A stretch of DNA of 64,000 bases from Trematomus loennbergii (lineage: Eukaryota; Chordata; Actinopteri; Perciformes; Nototheniidae), in the NCBI GenBank assembly GCA_012861695.1, contig JAAOOA010000027.1:12566643-12630642 (forward strand), written 5' to 3'. The position numbers and the translations under genes are program-made. Every line of letters begins with the position of its first letter. Positions within the stretch are counted from its first letter, which is position 1. Below the pieces are notes generated by a model. The model was not told the DNA's origin. It saw only the letters and a list, made by a program, of their open reading frames with translations, and made no database searches. Below are positions 12,738-30,700 of this stretch, piece after piece.

Positions 12738-13110
12738 TCTGAAAAATTTACAAAATATAGTTTATCTGTCAGAGAGTCAGTGTATGAAGCAACATATTAA
12801 CAAATGTCTAATAAAACACTGCGTGTCAAAAAGGAAAAACACGAGTTGAACCATAAACCTGACACCGAAGGCCCTACTTTTAAGATATAAACAAACCGCA
12901 GTCTCAACATTTCTTAACATAGGTGAGAATAACTTCGAATGAGTCACTTTCAGCGAGACTTTCACATCTGAAAATGTTTTGTTGTATTGTGTTGAACAAA
13001 GTTGGCTAAATCAAGTCATTAAAACGCTGTTCGATAAGAATTTACCTGCTGTCGACGATGTTGTGGTTCTGTGAAGAAGTCAGATTGTTTCGGTTTCATT
13101 TCCCCAGCAG
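12738..13110 (-). promoter_or_regulatory. 5' UTR intron, noncoding exon and promoter of ifi35
   Basis: The start-codon exon opens after a TTTTTCAG acceptor (exon from 12737/12738), so a noncoding first exon lies upstream. It ends at a GT donor around 13045-13046 (CGACAGCAG/GTAAAT). The transcription start is probably between 13050 and 13085, just downstream of an ISRE at 13088-13097. Confidence 0.55.
13088..13097 (-). promoter_or_regulatory. ISRE (interferon-stimulated response element) of ifi35
   Basis: The minus strand reads GAAACCGAAA, a perfect match to the GAAANNGAAA core bound by ISGF3 and IRFs. It lies about 40 bp upstream of the noncoding-exon donor of a gene whose family is interferon-induced. 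Confidence 0.7.
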
Positions 13111-13130
13111 ATAGATGTGTTGTTCTTCCA

Positions 13131-13581
13131 TCAGGGGCGCTGCTGTGATGTCACTTTAACTCTTACTGCACCATTAGTGTTACAACCACGTGGACTAGGA
13201 CGGTCTCTTTTAATTCGAGTTTAGTGTTTTCCTATATTTTATTCAAGTATTTTATTGAGTCCAGAATTTTCATTTTGAAAAGTATTTTGTTTTATATCAG
13301 CTTCCATGTCATCTGACAAAGCCACTCAAAATCAATGCAGCATTGTAAAACTACACCTGACGTGTAGACATTAGCTTTTGTATATTTTATTGAAAATTCT
13401 GCATTTTTCTACTGCAAAGAAAATGTTCCTGACTAAATGCCATGTCATGTGATCAAGTGCCCCAAATCAATACAGCATTGTAATACAGGCTCTTAAATGC
13501 ATTTGTGTCATTTTCCAGTAATTCATAAATACTTAATTGAAAATGTAGCAGTTTCCCTGATGAAATGTCGGTTTTTATTAA
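13131..13581. other. Intergenic spacer upstream of ifi35
   Basis: AT-rich, no gene seen. Three short similar phrases (GTCATNTGA..AA.CCACTCAAAATCAATGCAG-like) at about 13308, 13442 and 14870 suggest a decayed internal tandem repeat that was later split by the TTAA element at 13582. Confidence 0.4.
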
Positions 13582-14862
13582 AGTGGACCTATCATGCTAT
13601 ATTTAAATGATATATTGTAGGGCCATACCTATATAAGGTATATTTATACGTTTCTGTTTTCAAAATACCAAACAGATCATGCATTTTAGCCATGCCTCAT
13701 TTCGCTCTATGTGCTGTTTGCTGTCTACGGGTCTGATTCTGCTGACCACCTGCAGGAGAGGGGAGACGTGCTCTGATCAGCTGCTGGGCTGTCAGAAGAG
13801 GGGGAGAAAAAGAGATCTCCGTCCTCCGTATTTTATTATATAGAGTCGTTATTCATTTGTTTTAAAGCTCAATAAATAACAAAGAAGACCTTTGACCGGC
13901 ACTTTTCTAATTTTGTCCGGAAGATTTCAACTTTAACGGACATCTTTCACGGTCCCCTCGTTCCTTGGAAGAGGCGGAGAGGTGGGTGTTTGTCATCTGC
14001 TGGTGGACTAACCGGAGAGAATTACAGTGCTTGCCTCGACGGGGAGGGATTGCATTGAGCAATTGCATTGAGCAATCCCTCCCCGCAAGCGTTTGCAGCG
14101 GGAGCAAACGCTTGCCTCGAGGAGGGAGAAAAAAGCCACAGCGGAGAATAAACAGAAAGACTTTGACCGGCACTTTTCTAATTTTGTCCGGAAGGTTTAA
14201 ACTTTAACGGACATCTTGACCGGCGAAAGTAACTGAAACTGAAACTCTGCCGCACGGTCTCCTCGTTCCTTGGAAGAGGCGGAGGGGTGTTTGTCATCTG
14301 CTGGTGGACTAACCGGAGAGAATTACAGTGCTTGCTCGACGGGGAGGGAGCCGTCGACAAACACCCACCTCTCCGCCTCTTCCAAGGAACGAGGGGAACG
14401 AGGCAAGCGTTTGCAGCGGGAGCAAACGCTTGCCTCGGGGAGGGAGAAAAAAAGCCACAGCGGAGAATAAACAGAAGGGTAACCATGGTAACTATGGGCG
14501 GGAAGTCTTCTTCGCTGCTTTTGTGGCAGACTACAGCGCCACTTACAGGCCTGGCATATGTACTACAGCGTCTCCAGCGCTTTCGAGCGGCAATGGCCGG
14601 CCGTGGCCCAACCCCACATTCCCCGATAGGTGGAGAGTTGGCCCAATAGCCGTAGCGCCACCGTCCTGACGTCAGTAAAGTGTTCAAATCTGGATCAGTT
14701 TTTATCAGATCCGTTGCAGCCCCTTTTTTAGAGATTTGGGTATGGAGGAAAATAGAGAGGGTTGTGTTTCTGACACTTGGTGAGTTCCCTGGAACACCGG
14801 GGCGGGGACACATATTCATGTATAAAAACTTACAAAAGTGCATTTTGCATGATAGGTCCCCT
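13582..14862 (+). mobile_element. TTAA-flanked element, family A copy 2 (expanded, 1.28 kb)
   Basis: The ends AGTGGACCTATCATGC and GCATGATAGGTCCCCT are flanked by TTAA at 13578-13581 and 14863-14866. The interior is longer than in copy 1. It contains a GC-rich module repeated directly (about 13955-14050 and 14260-14345) and inverted (about 14363-14400), with reading frames that are by-products of the repeats. No transposase is recognisable. Confidence 0.85.
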
Positions 14863-15203
14863 TTAAATAACTTCCAACTCATTTGAACAAGCGACCCAAA
14901 TCAATGCAGTTATGTGAAAACAACCGTTTACAGTAAACGGAGGGAAATTAGACACTGTACTTCACATTGAGGAAGTAGTATTCAAGCATTTGACATATTA
15001 CTACAGTGGATAGTACTGTGAGGGAAACTTCTGAAGCAATTGAAATCAGGACTCGATGAGAGCTGGAGCTTTGATGGCAAACACTGGCGGTTTATTTGGA
15101 GCTTCGGCCGGAGAATTCACAAGACATGTCATGATCCACGAGTTGACACAGGTTGAGATACCAAATCAATTCTGAAGCACTGTTCTGTAGTTCGAGGTTT
15201 TAA

Positions 15204-15768
15204 AGGTCCCATGTCATGGCCATTTCTACTGATCATAATTCCGTTGAGGAATACTAAAATAAATTTATATTGTGCAATTTTCCAAACTCACATTGGTTTC
15301 TCATACAGCATCTCTGTATAGTATGTGTATTCACTCTGTCTTAAACGGCTTGTTGGAGCTCCTGCATCCCACTCCCTGTGAGCCCAGTGGCCGTCTGCGA
15401 GACAGCGAAACACAGCCCGAGCACACACACCGCCTGGCTGGGAGTTTGTGTGTGTGCTCAGACTCACAGCCTCGCCGCGTCCCGCCGTCTCAGGCGGAGA
15501 TGCAGCTGAGAAAAGTTTGAGTGTGCGTAACAGCTCCGCGGACGTAACGGCCATTACGTCACTATACCCAAGAAGAAAACAATGGAAAAAGAAAAATCTC
15601 CAACGAGGTGTTCTGGGGCAGCATAGACAGGTCTTTTCTGTGTTAGAGTTGTACTCGCTACAGGGTGTACTTTGAGGGTTTGTGACTCTGCAGACCGTTT
15701 ACATGAATAAAAGGCTACATAACACACAAGGGGACGGGTAACAACCAGAAAAGCATGACATGGGACAT
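15204..15768 (+). mobile_element. TTAA-flanked MITE, family B copy 1
   Basis: It begins AGGTCCCATGTCATGG and ends CATGACATGGGACAT, with TTAA at 15200-15203 and 15769-15772. The 565-bp interior matches, in reverse orientation, the outer parts of 40194-41394. It has no transposase; reading frames inside are not supported as genes. Confidence 0.87.
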
Positions 15769-15772
15769 TTAA

Positions 15773-16420
15773 CTAGTTCGGAGTGTAATAATCAACATTC
15801 ATCAGCGAGACTAAACAAATATGGACCCTGAATCTAACTAGAGCTGTCGTCCATAGAAAAGAATGTGCGCCAGGGAACCTACGTTCCAGATAAAAGGGCC
15901 TCTAGATGTCCCTGAACAATAATCTCTCTCGTGTCAGCTTGTGCTCGGTTAAACTGGCAACAACAAATGCGCCCAAGCTGCCCCTCCTTAAGAGAGATAG
16001 CAGCAATACCCAAGGCCGTAGACCTATGCCATGGGCAAAGAGACCGTGAAAGGAGAAAATGATGAACTGTGTCAAAGGTTGAATACCTAAGCAAATTATT
16101 CCCCAATAAGTACTATTACAAGTCATTTCTAAAAGAAAAGTACACCTGTAAGCTTCAAAAGTAAAAGTACTCGTGTACACGTGTTGGGTATAGCCATTGA
16201 AGAATGTATCCCTTTAATGATGAAGCTGGTCATGCTGGTGCAAATCATATACCATGTATGGTAGCCTATTATATAATATACAATTATTTATTCCAACCCA
16301 TTTAGCATTAATATGAATCTACAAAGGAACTTATGTTGAATTAATGTAGTGCAGTAAAAACAAAAAACTTCTTCCAACATGCATGTTACAGAAATAAAGA
16401 GACAACAGTCAAAATCAATT
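15773..16420. other. Intergenic spacer between the family B element and rpl27
   Basis: No gene seen. A short stretch around 16095-16180 (AAAAGTACACCTGTAAGCTTCAAAAGTAAAAGTACTCG-like) resembles the dispersed AAGTACTC-rich fish repeat. Confidence 0.4.
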
Positions 16421-16424
16421 TTTA

Positions 16425-16436
16425 AACATTTATTTG
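16425..16436 (-). terminator. rpl27 poly(A) signal
   Basis: The minus strand reads AAATAAATG about 20 nt after the stop codon, giving the very short 3' UTR usual for ribosomal protein genes. Confidence 0.65.
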
Positions 16437-16451
16437 TGAAAGCGAGTGAAG

Positions 16452-19266
<2,815 letters not shown>

Positions 19267-19756
19267 TCAATAACAAAGAAAAACGTGTGTAAACATTGCC
19301 AACTCAAATGTTAAAGCTGGAGAGGTTTCCAGTTTCCTGCTCGCTGTTGCTGCCTGATTAGCTGGCTAGGTTAGCATTAGCATCTAGCCATGGTTAACAA
19401 CAATTAACACTGATTCCAGAAACTTATAAAATGAACTTTTACAGACGGTAGTGGTACGATAACCGCTGCTTAAATCATGTCGATACAGCCCAATATACTA
19501 CACAGTCTAATCATTAGAATAACGTGCTCTTTGAACAGGCTGCTCAGGTAAAAACTGCCATGTTGAAATGGGTGCTACGGAGACGAAGCGTTGCACTAAA
19601 GAGGGATTTTTCTGCATTAGTCCATAAAAAATACATCGAAATAACAGACTCATGTTGGCTAAAGGAGTTATAGTCTTAAGTGTTGTACGATAAAAACTAT
19701 GAAATTGCCCAGATTTGAGCGATGTCTGTAGATTGTTTAAGGCAAATTTCACTCAC

Positions 19757-19800
19757 TGATGCTGTTCTACGGCCACCGCTAACAGGAAAGGAAGCGGAAA
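19757..19800 (-). promoter_or_regulatory. Noncoding first exon and 5'TOP-like start of rpl27
   Basis: Read on the minus strand, a pyrimidine-rich start (CCTTTTCCGCTTCCTTTCC) is followed by a short leader ending at a CATCA/GTGAGTG donor (exon end 19757). A 5' terminal oligopyrimidine tract is standard for ribosomal protein mRNAs and confers mTOR-dependent translation. Confidence 0.65.
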
Positions 19801-20037
19801 AGGAATTTGTGACCTTTGACGGGTTGGATCGACATACGTCACTTCCGGGAGTATTTTTGTTTATTTATTTCTCTAAAAGGCAAATGCATGACTCATTGCT
19901 TATATTGCTGAATTTTCTTTTTTGGATTTTATACATACAATGTTTAAAATATTTAAAAATATTCAGTAAAATATGTTTACTGTTATAGATCTAAAATACA
20001 AGGAGGAAGGATACAATATTTTAAATGCTTTAAAACC

Positions 20038-20190
20038 AATGGTGGGACGTCACTTAGTACATTTACTCAAGTACTTTTCTTGTGTTTAAATTACTTTTAC
20101 TTTAGTCATTTACTTAAATTATTTAATAAATCATTTTTATGTTTTACAAATCAATAGTATTCCCGAAGGCCTTCGTACTTCGCTACCTAT
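20038..20190. repeat. Dispersed AAGTACTTTTACTT-type fish repeat
   Basis: The text ATGGTGGGACGTCACTTAGTACATTTACTCAAGTAC is the same family as at 23157, 45865 and 61497. It is a fragment lying between the rpl27 5' end and the presumed rundc1 3' end. Confidence 0.55.
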
Positions 20191-22217
20191 GCTTTTTTAT
20201 TCGGTTTCTATCAAAATGGAAAGATAAAGACTCAAAAGAAGCACAATGTTTCATTTACTAAGTTTAATTCGTTTACAGCGGTAGGTATGCATATAAACAT
20301 GATAAATCAAACAAAATGAACACCTTTCATATATCCTTATATATTCGTGATTAAATCAAAACAACATAAATAAATGATTCAATGTGTCTAGTACGACATG
20401 TTCTGATATGTTGTCTACTTCAGAGCGGAGTTAAAACATGCTATGCAATAAATAAATGTCTCTTCACATTAATCACAACATAACACCTGAACAAAACACA
20501 ACAGAAAATAAGGAAAATAGAAAGATAAATATAGCATTACATTTACTACACATAGCTCAAACTGAACACAAAGTTTAAATTGACAAAGTAACATAAAATA
20601 CATTCTAAAAATGTGTCTTCAGGGGAACTCAAGTTACAAAGTGCACAGGTTTGTTTCTTGGGAAAGACAAAATAAAGTTATATTTTATCAACACGCATAC
20701 TTAGACGTTTGACACATACATGTTGGCCCAGGATCACTTAAGTTTCAATCCCATACACAGCAAAGCAAAATACACACAAATGTAACTAAACGTCAGTTTA
20801 GTAGCATCTATGGTTTGTACATTCAGTATTTAAGGATATGATTCATGCAACTCAGCTGTCTCAGGAAGAAAAAATAAATTTCTCTGCAAAATAGGAAACA
20901 AGACAAACCAATTACTTTCCTTCAATTGTGTTATGTTGGGGACATAAGCCATTGCATCCTTCTTATCATACAATATCACTGTCATTCAATTTAAAATATA
21001 ACTACACCTGGAATAAGAGAAAAGCAGCAGTTCATACAGGGTCTAACTCACCTGCAACACAAGTGCAAGAAGTGACAACAGCTTCAGAGGTTTAAAATGT
21101 AGTCATTGATAGCTGCATGTTCCTTGACAATGTTACACAACACATTAACTTCAAGTTCGATGGAGATATCTTTTTCATTTGAGTTGACCTGAGTGCTTTA
21201 GGATCAACCATCTGCTACACATGATTTACCAACAAAATAATAAATGCCCTCACAGAAGTCACTGTACTTTTCATTTACTTATATTTTATTGTATAAAGTC
21301 ACTTGTTTATGGAGCCTTAAATGACCTTTCTCCTCCTTGGATCAGATTTTTTTTCTGTTATGTTAGCCACAGATTACTAACGTTGTCCAATGCTTTTCTT
21401 TAAAATGTTACGAATGTGTCCAATACAAATTTAATGGAATTTGAAATATTTTAATAACCTTATTTTTAAGAATGAATCAATTGTTTAAATATTTCCTGGT
21501 GTTGATTTTGGTGTTGACTTTGGCATTTTGTTTTCATGTTCTTTAAAAAAAGTATCTATTGATTGTTTTTGTCTGTTGATATAATCTTGCTCTTTGAAGC
21601 ATTATTGGCTCTTTGTTAGAAAGCTGCTATATCGATAAAGTTGAGTTCACTGTGAACACAAGGACCACTTTACACCTAGCAATCTCATGTTACTGTGTAG
21701 AAGCCACAGTATCGAGTTTTTGCTCATTCATTTTCTTCATCCTTACACATTAAAGTATTGATTCATTTATATACGTGTATATGTACGTATATATGCATGT
21801 ATGTATATATCCAACCTCTGTAGTTGCTGCATAAGTGAGGACAGTATCATGTACACACAGGGGAATGATGACAGTAAGATGAGCACAGGTCGCAAAGGTC
21901 AGGAAGGCTTTTCTCTACACACGCGGAAATCTCAATCTTCGTTCTAAGGCATGTTTACAGTACAAGTAGCTTTGCCATCATGACATGTTGGCATCTTTAA
22001 CATGGTGGGAAATACTGATTATGTTTGGCTGAAGCTCACACAACAGAGTCATCCATGCATGTACAGACACCACATACTTGCACTTTATTTAAGATGGGGA
22101 ACTTCTTAACTAACCTTTAAAAAGGTTAAATGCTTTTGGTACTGAAGTAAGAGAAGTGTAGTTTGGTTGATAAAATACTTGATATCTCAGACTACTATTT
22201 ACGGATGTCTTTCCTAC
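20191..22217 (-). other. Putative long 3' UTR of rundc1
   Basis: AT-rich sequence after the rundc1 stop (22218-22220) with no coding signal. Several minus-strand poly(A)-type signals exist; a strong one (GAATAAAAAAGC on the minus strand) lies near 20195. The true end is not determinable from sequence alone. Confidence 0.4.
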
Positions 22218-26437
<4,220 letters not shown>

Positions 26438-27085
26438 TTTAGCTAAAGGACTTCAATACAGTTGTTTGTCAGCGTCTTTAGTTTTTTAACAGTCTGTTCC
26501 TGATGCTTTGTTTTCTTACGTTGCGCAGACAACAAGGATCACCACAGGAGAAACAGGTGTATCGCCATCTTGGGAAGGATGATTCATACGTCAACGGAGA
26601 TACGTCAAACAACTAACTAGGAAAACCGGAAGTCAAGTATTTCGGCTTCACAATAAAAGCATTCATGCTACTTAAAAGCATAGACTGTATATATAAAGCT
26701 TAAAAGTCATCAAACTCTAATTTAAAACGTACTTATTTAATTTGTCATCACATTTTCTAATAACTTCATTCAAATAGTACTTTTCATTTTTTCACCTCAA
26801 CACTTGTAACAGTTGAATTTCCCCTGTGATTATCAACAAAGTTTGTGTGGTATGGATATTTCTTTTATAGTCTATATTTAATTGCTATAAATTCAAAACA
26901 TGTTTAATCGGAGCCTATGGTTTTACACTGCTCATAAAGGAAGGACCCATAATCCCAAATAATAAACCCACAATCACAGATAACTGGATAATAAAAAACT
27001 GTTGTTTAATTATTTGTCTTCTTCTTTTCCTTCACCCTGTTTCCTTTGATAGAAACATATATTTCACACACAGGAATGGTTTGAT
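26438..27085. other. rundc1 promoter region and spacer to grn
   Basis: It includes the rundc1 5' leader (26438 to about 26600, moderately GC-rich) and then AT-rich spacer. No additional gene was seen. Confidence 0.5.
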
Positions 27086-27712
27086 ACCTTTTTATTGTTG
27101 TAACATAACATGTTGTTTATTAGTTTTATGCAGATCGAGCAGAACAGTGCATGTAACTTCTTAATTTTTTTTTAAAGAAAGATCAACAAAATGTAAACTC
27201 TTGAAGATAATATATTCTTACAGATTATGCCACAAACATCTCTATAAAGTACTGACCAGATAACAGTACTGCATCAGATTAATTTATATATTTAGGTGGA
27301 ATCACATACATTATAATCATACAATTATGTCAAATTATACCCAGAATTTTGGCTGATTATTGATAAAAGAAGTTGAGGCAGCTGAAGCATAACAACAAAA
27401 ACAGATGATTCACAGTGAATACAATCATAACCTGAGTGTTTTAATGGACAAGGTGGAGTTTCAAGCAGCTTGGATTAACAAGGATCCTTTTGACCTTTAA
27501 ATTAGTTATTATAATGCCAATGCCCTGATCTTCTTGCATGTAGTAGTTGTTGCAGAATATCATAACCTCAAGTGCAATTCAATTTCAATGTGTCACCTTC
27601 ACCCTTTAACTACTTTCCTCTCAGAACAAAACAATTGTCATAAATCCCTTTATATTATTTCCCATAAGCGAATTGCAGGCAGAAACAAATGACAGTGCAG
27701 GAAGGATTTTTT
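27085..27712 (-). other. 3' UTR of grn
   Basis: AT-rich sequence after TGA (27713-27715). A minus-strand AATAAA (TTTATT on the plus strand near 27090) is a plausible poly(A) signal. Confidence 0.5.
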
Positions 27713-30700
27713 TCACACAATAAGAGCTCTCTTTTTGTTGGCGAGGAACACGTTCCAGTACTGCCAGTGGACCCTGGCGTTCTGGATGCAGTCTCCAGTG
27801 TCAGTGCAGGTGTAGCCCTGGGGACAGCAGTGCTTCATGTCGCTGCAGCACACCGCCTGTGAAGAGGACAGAGGGAGGAAGGTAACACTGTTAAGTAAAA
27901 ACATACTCTATTACAAGTAAATAACAGCTTCTCGAGCACTACTTAAGAAAAAGCACAGATGTACAAGCTCTCATTAACATTGTACTATTTTCTTTGAATA
28001 CATAAGCAGCATTTTAATGTTGTAGCTGGGGCTAATTTTGACTTCATAGTGTTGGCTAATGTCATCAATTGCAATTGATGATGTTATACATCAAGCCTAT
28101 TACATATTTTATATTTTTGAGCATGAAAGTGTTGTCAGCCTTCTCATCTAACCCTCTGCAAGAAAGCAAATATTGCTGAAGTTATAAATATATGTCTACA
28201 TGTGTATCTAGACATTGATATTATTGTTATAGCTAAGAGTGAATTCACATGTCTGCATTTTTTGTTTCAGTGAGATTATTGTCACACTTTACTGACCAGT
28301 CCTTATACATAGAGTGTTTTGTTTGTTACTTAGTGCAATAATATTGCTCATTGCATTTCTACATCTCTTCAGTTCAAGTAAAAAAAACAATTTGATCAAT
28401 AAAAAGTTATGACAGTGTATCATACATTAGGATATGAACAGCAGCCCCATTCAGTCTGAGATGTCTTGCAGCAGGTCTCTCCGTCTTGACAGCTGGTCAT
28501 TTCATCACACTTGACGTCTCTTTCGTTAGAGGGAAGGAGCAGGGTTGATGCTCGAGCAGTGTTAGAGGGACGGACTCCAGCTGCAGCATGATAAGCTTCT
28601 GACAGGACTTAGAGCCACTGTTGCAGGTGTAACCCTGCGGGCAGCAGTGCTCCTTATCTGTGCAGCACACAGCCTGCGGACACATATGCACACGGTTCAA
28701 GAAAGTCACTTCCATTGCTTTACATAAGCAAACCCTGACAAAGATAATGCACTGGTAGGCCAGATTGTATTCCCTTTCTCATAAAAGAGGTAGGAAATAG
28801 GAAGAGGTATGTAGGATATGTATGTATATTTTATCCATCTTCCCGATCCTCAAATACTGCCATATGTGAGGAGAAAATAAATGTGCCGATTTGGCTGCAA
28901 AATAGATGTACTGTTAACATATACTTAGAGAAACAAGATCTGTGTTAAATGTGTCTGAGTTATTACCCCTCAAGAAATTATACAGCTGTCCATATTCTTT
29001 ATTGTTGTCAAATGACTACATTTGACTTGATGAATGAATATTACGCTACTGCTAATCATTCGTCAATGGTACTTTTCTCTACTGCTTTCGGCAATATAGG
29101 TGTTCTGATATGTCATGCAAATAAAGGTTATTTGAATTTGATAGTGTCTCTTATACAGTTATCTCCACACCCAGCGCTCACATTTTGTAGCGGGCAGCAG
29201 CCCCACTCGCCCGTCTGCAGTCGGCAGCAGGTGGTGCGTTCAGGACACTGAGCCTGCCCCTCGCACTCCACAGAGCTGGGATGTGCCTCGATGCTGGTGG
29301 TGGCAGGAAGCTTGGTGTACCAGGGGATCTGCACTTCCCCTTTGAAGCATGTGGTCTTGCCCTCGTTACACTTGTAGTTTTTGGGACAGCAGTGGTTCCC
29401 ATCAGAGCAGCACACAGCCTGTTGGGAGAAATGAGAGTGGTAGTGCTACTTTCACGTAACCATTCTGTTCTGAATGTATTTGCAATCTCTAAACAAAATA
29501 AGAAATTGTAGGTTACAGCCAGAGCTTGGGTCACTCTTATTTCATGGACTGAAAATCTATTTAAATTCATTAATACAATAATCAAGGTAACCCTTCATCT
29601 TTAACCCCCCTTGTTAAAACTACTACTCTCATTGCAGTTATGAGATGATAAGATATGTTTATAAGGTATTTTTTATTTTGTGGGCACACATTGTTGGACT
29701 CATGATAATGAATGAAAATATAGTAAAACTAATAATTTCAAATATGTCTGTTATTGACTGCACACACTGATTATCAATCATGTTGTCATTATATCTGTTC
29801 ACAACTGCATTGGTGTTATGTGTTAAAATGTTTTGTACTCAAATGTTTATACCTTCTCCATGAATGCTAAACAGAGGGGAGGACTAAAGTAAAGTACGAT
29901 AGTTAATATTGAAAATAGTTATGAGTAGTAGTAGTCAGATTTATGATGGTATGTTTATGCTATAAGGTGTTACATTCCTTGTTGTTGTCAGGCTGGGTGT
30001 TACTGGAGGTCTGTACCCACCTCTTTCAGCGGGCAGCAGCCCCACTTTCGATACTGGTCCATGAAGCAGCATGTGGTGGACCGAGGGCAGCTGGTGTGGG
30101 CGTCACACAGAATGTCCTCTTCCTCGTCATGTTTCTCCAGCTGTGCGGTAGTCACTTCCTCTTCGTCAGACTCGGTTGTTTGCTCAGTGTCGGTTGCCTC
30201 ACTTTCGGTTGTAGCCGTAGTGGCCACTGTAGTTGGTGCCACTGTTCCAAACGCAGGTAACTTCTGCTTCATGGGCGTCGAGCCCAAGCTGCCGTCACAT
30301 GTTTGACTCACCAGGTTACAGGTGGTGTCAGCAGGGCAGCAGTGCTCGAGGTCATCACAACAGACCGCCTTTTTAACAAAGTGACATTGTTGAAATAGGT
30401 ATTAACACGAGGAAAAAATCGTAAGTCGAAGTAAACACAAGTTCAAGTGCAGATAAAATCAGTGCGAAAAAACCCCAGCTTGGAGTGATAGTTTAATAAT
30501 TTAAGAAATGTCTATTTTGCTGAGAATAAAGGGAGAATATGGATACCAATTAAATGTCCGACTCCGTACCTATGTGTCCTCACACCTTAACAAATTGTTT
30601 GATATGACCAAAGCAGAGCCCCAGCAAGACGGTTGTGGTCAATTGAAAATAATTAAAAGGAAATAAATACTTTGTTGGTTGGTTTAGGAAAAAATATCAT

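Noticed and set aside
14178..14882. 234-residue minus-strand frame and its overlapping plus-strand frames
   Set aside because: They span a nonautonomous TTAA element with internal repeats; the same text in the copy at 7446-7931 is not open and no transposase motif is present.
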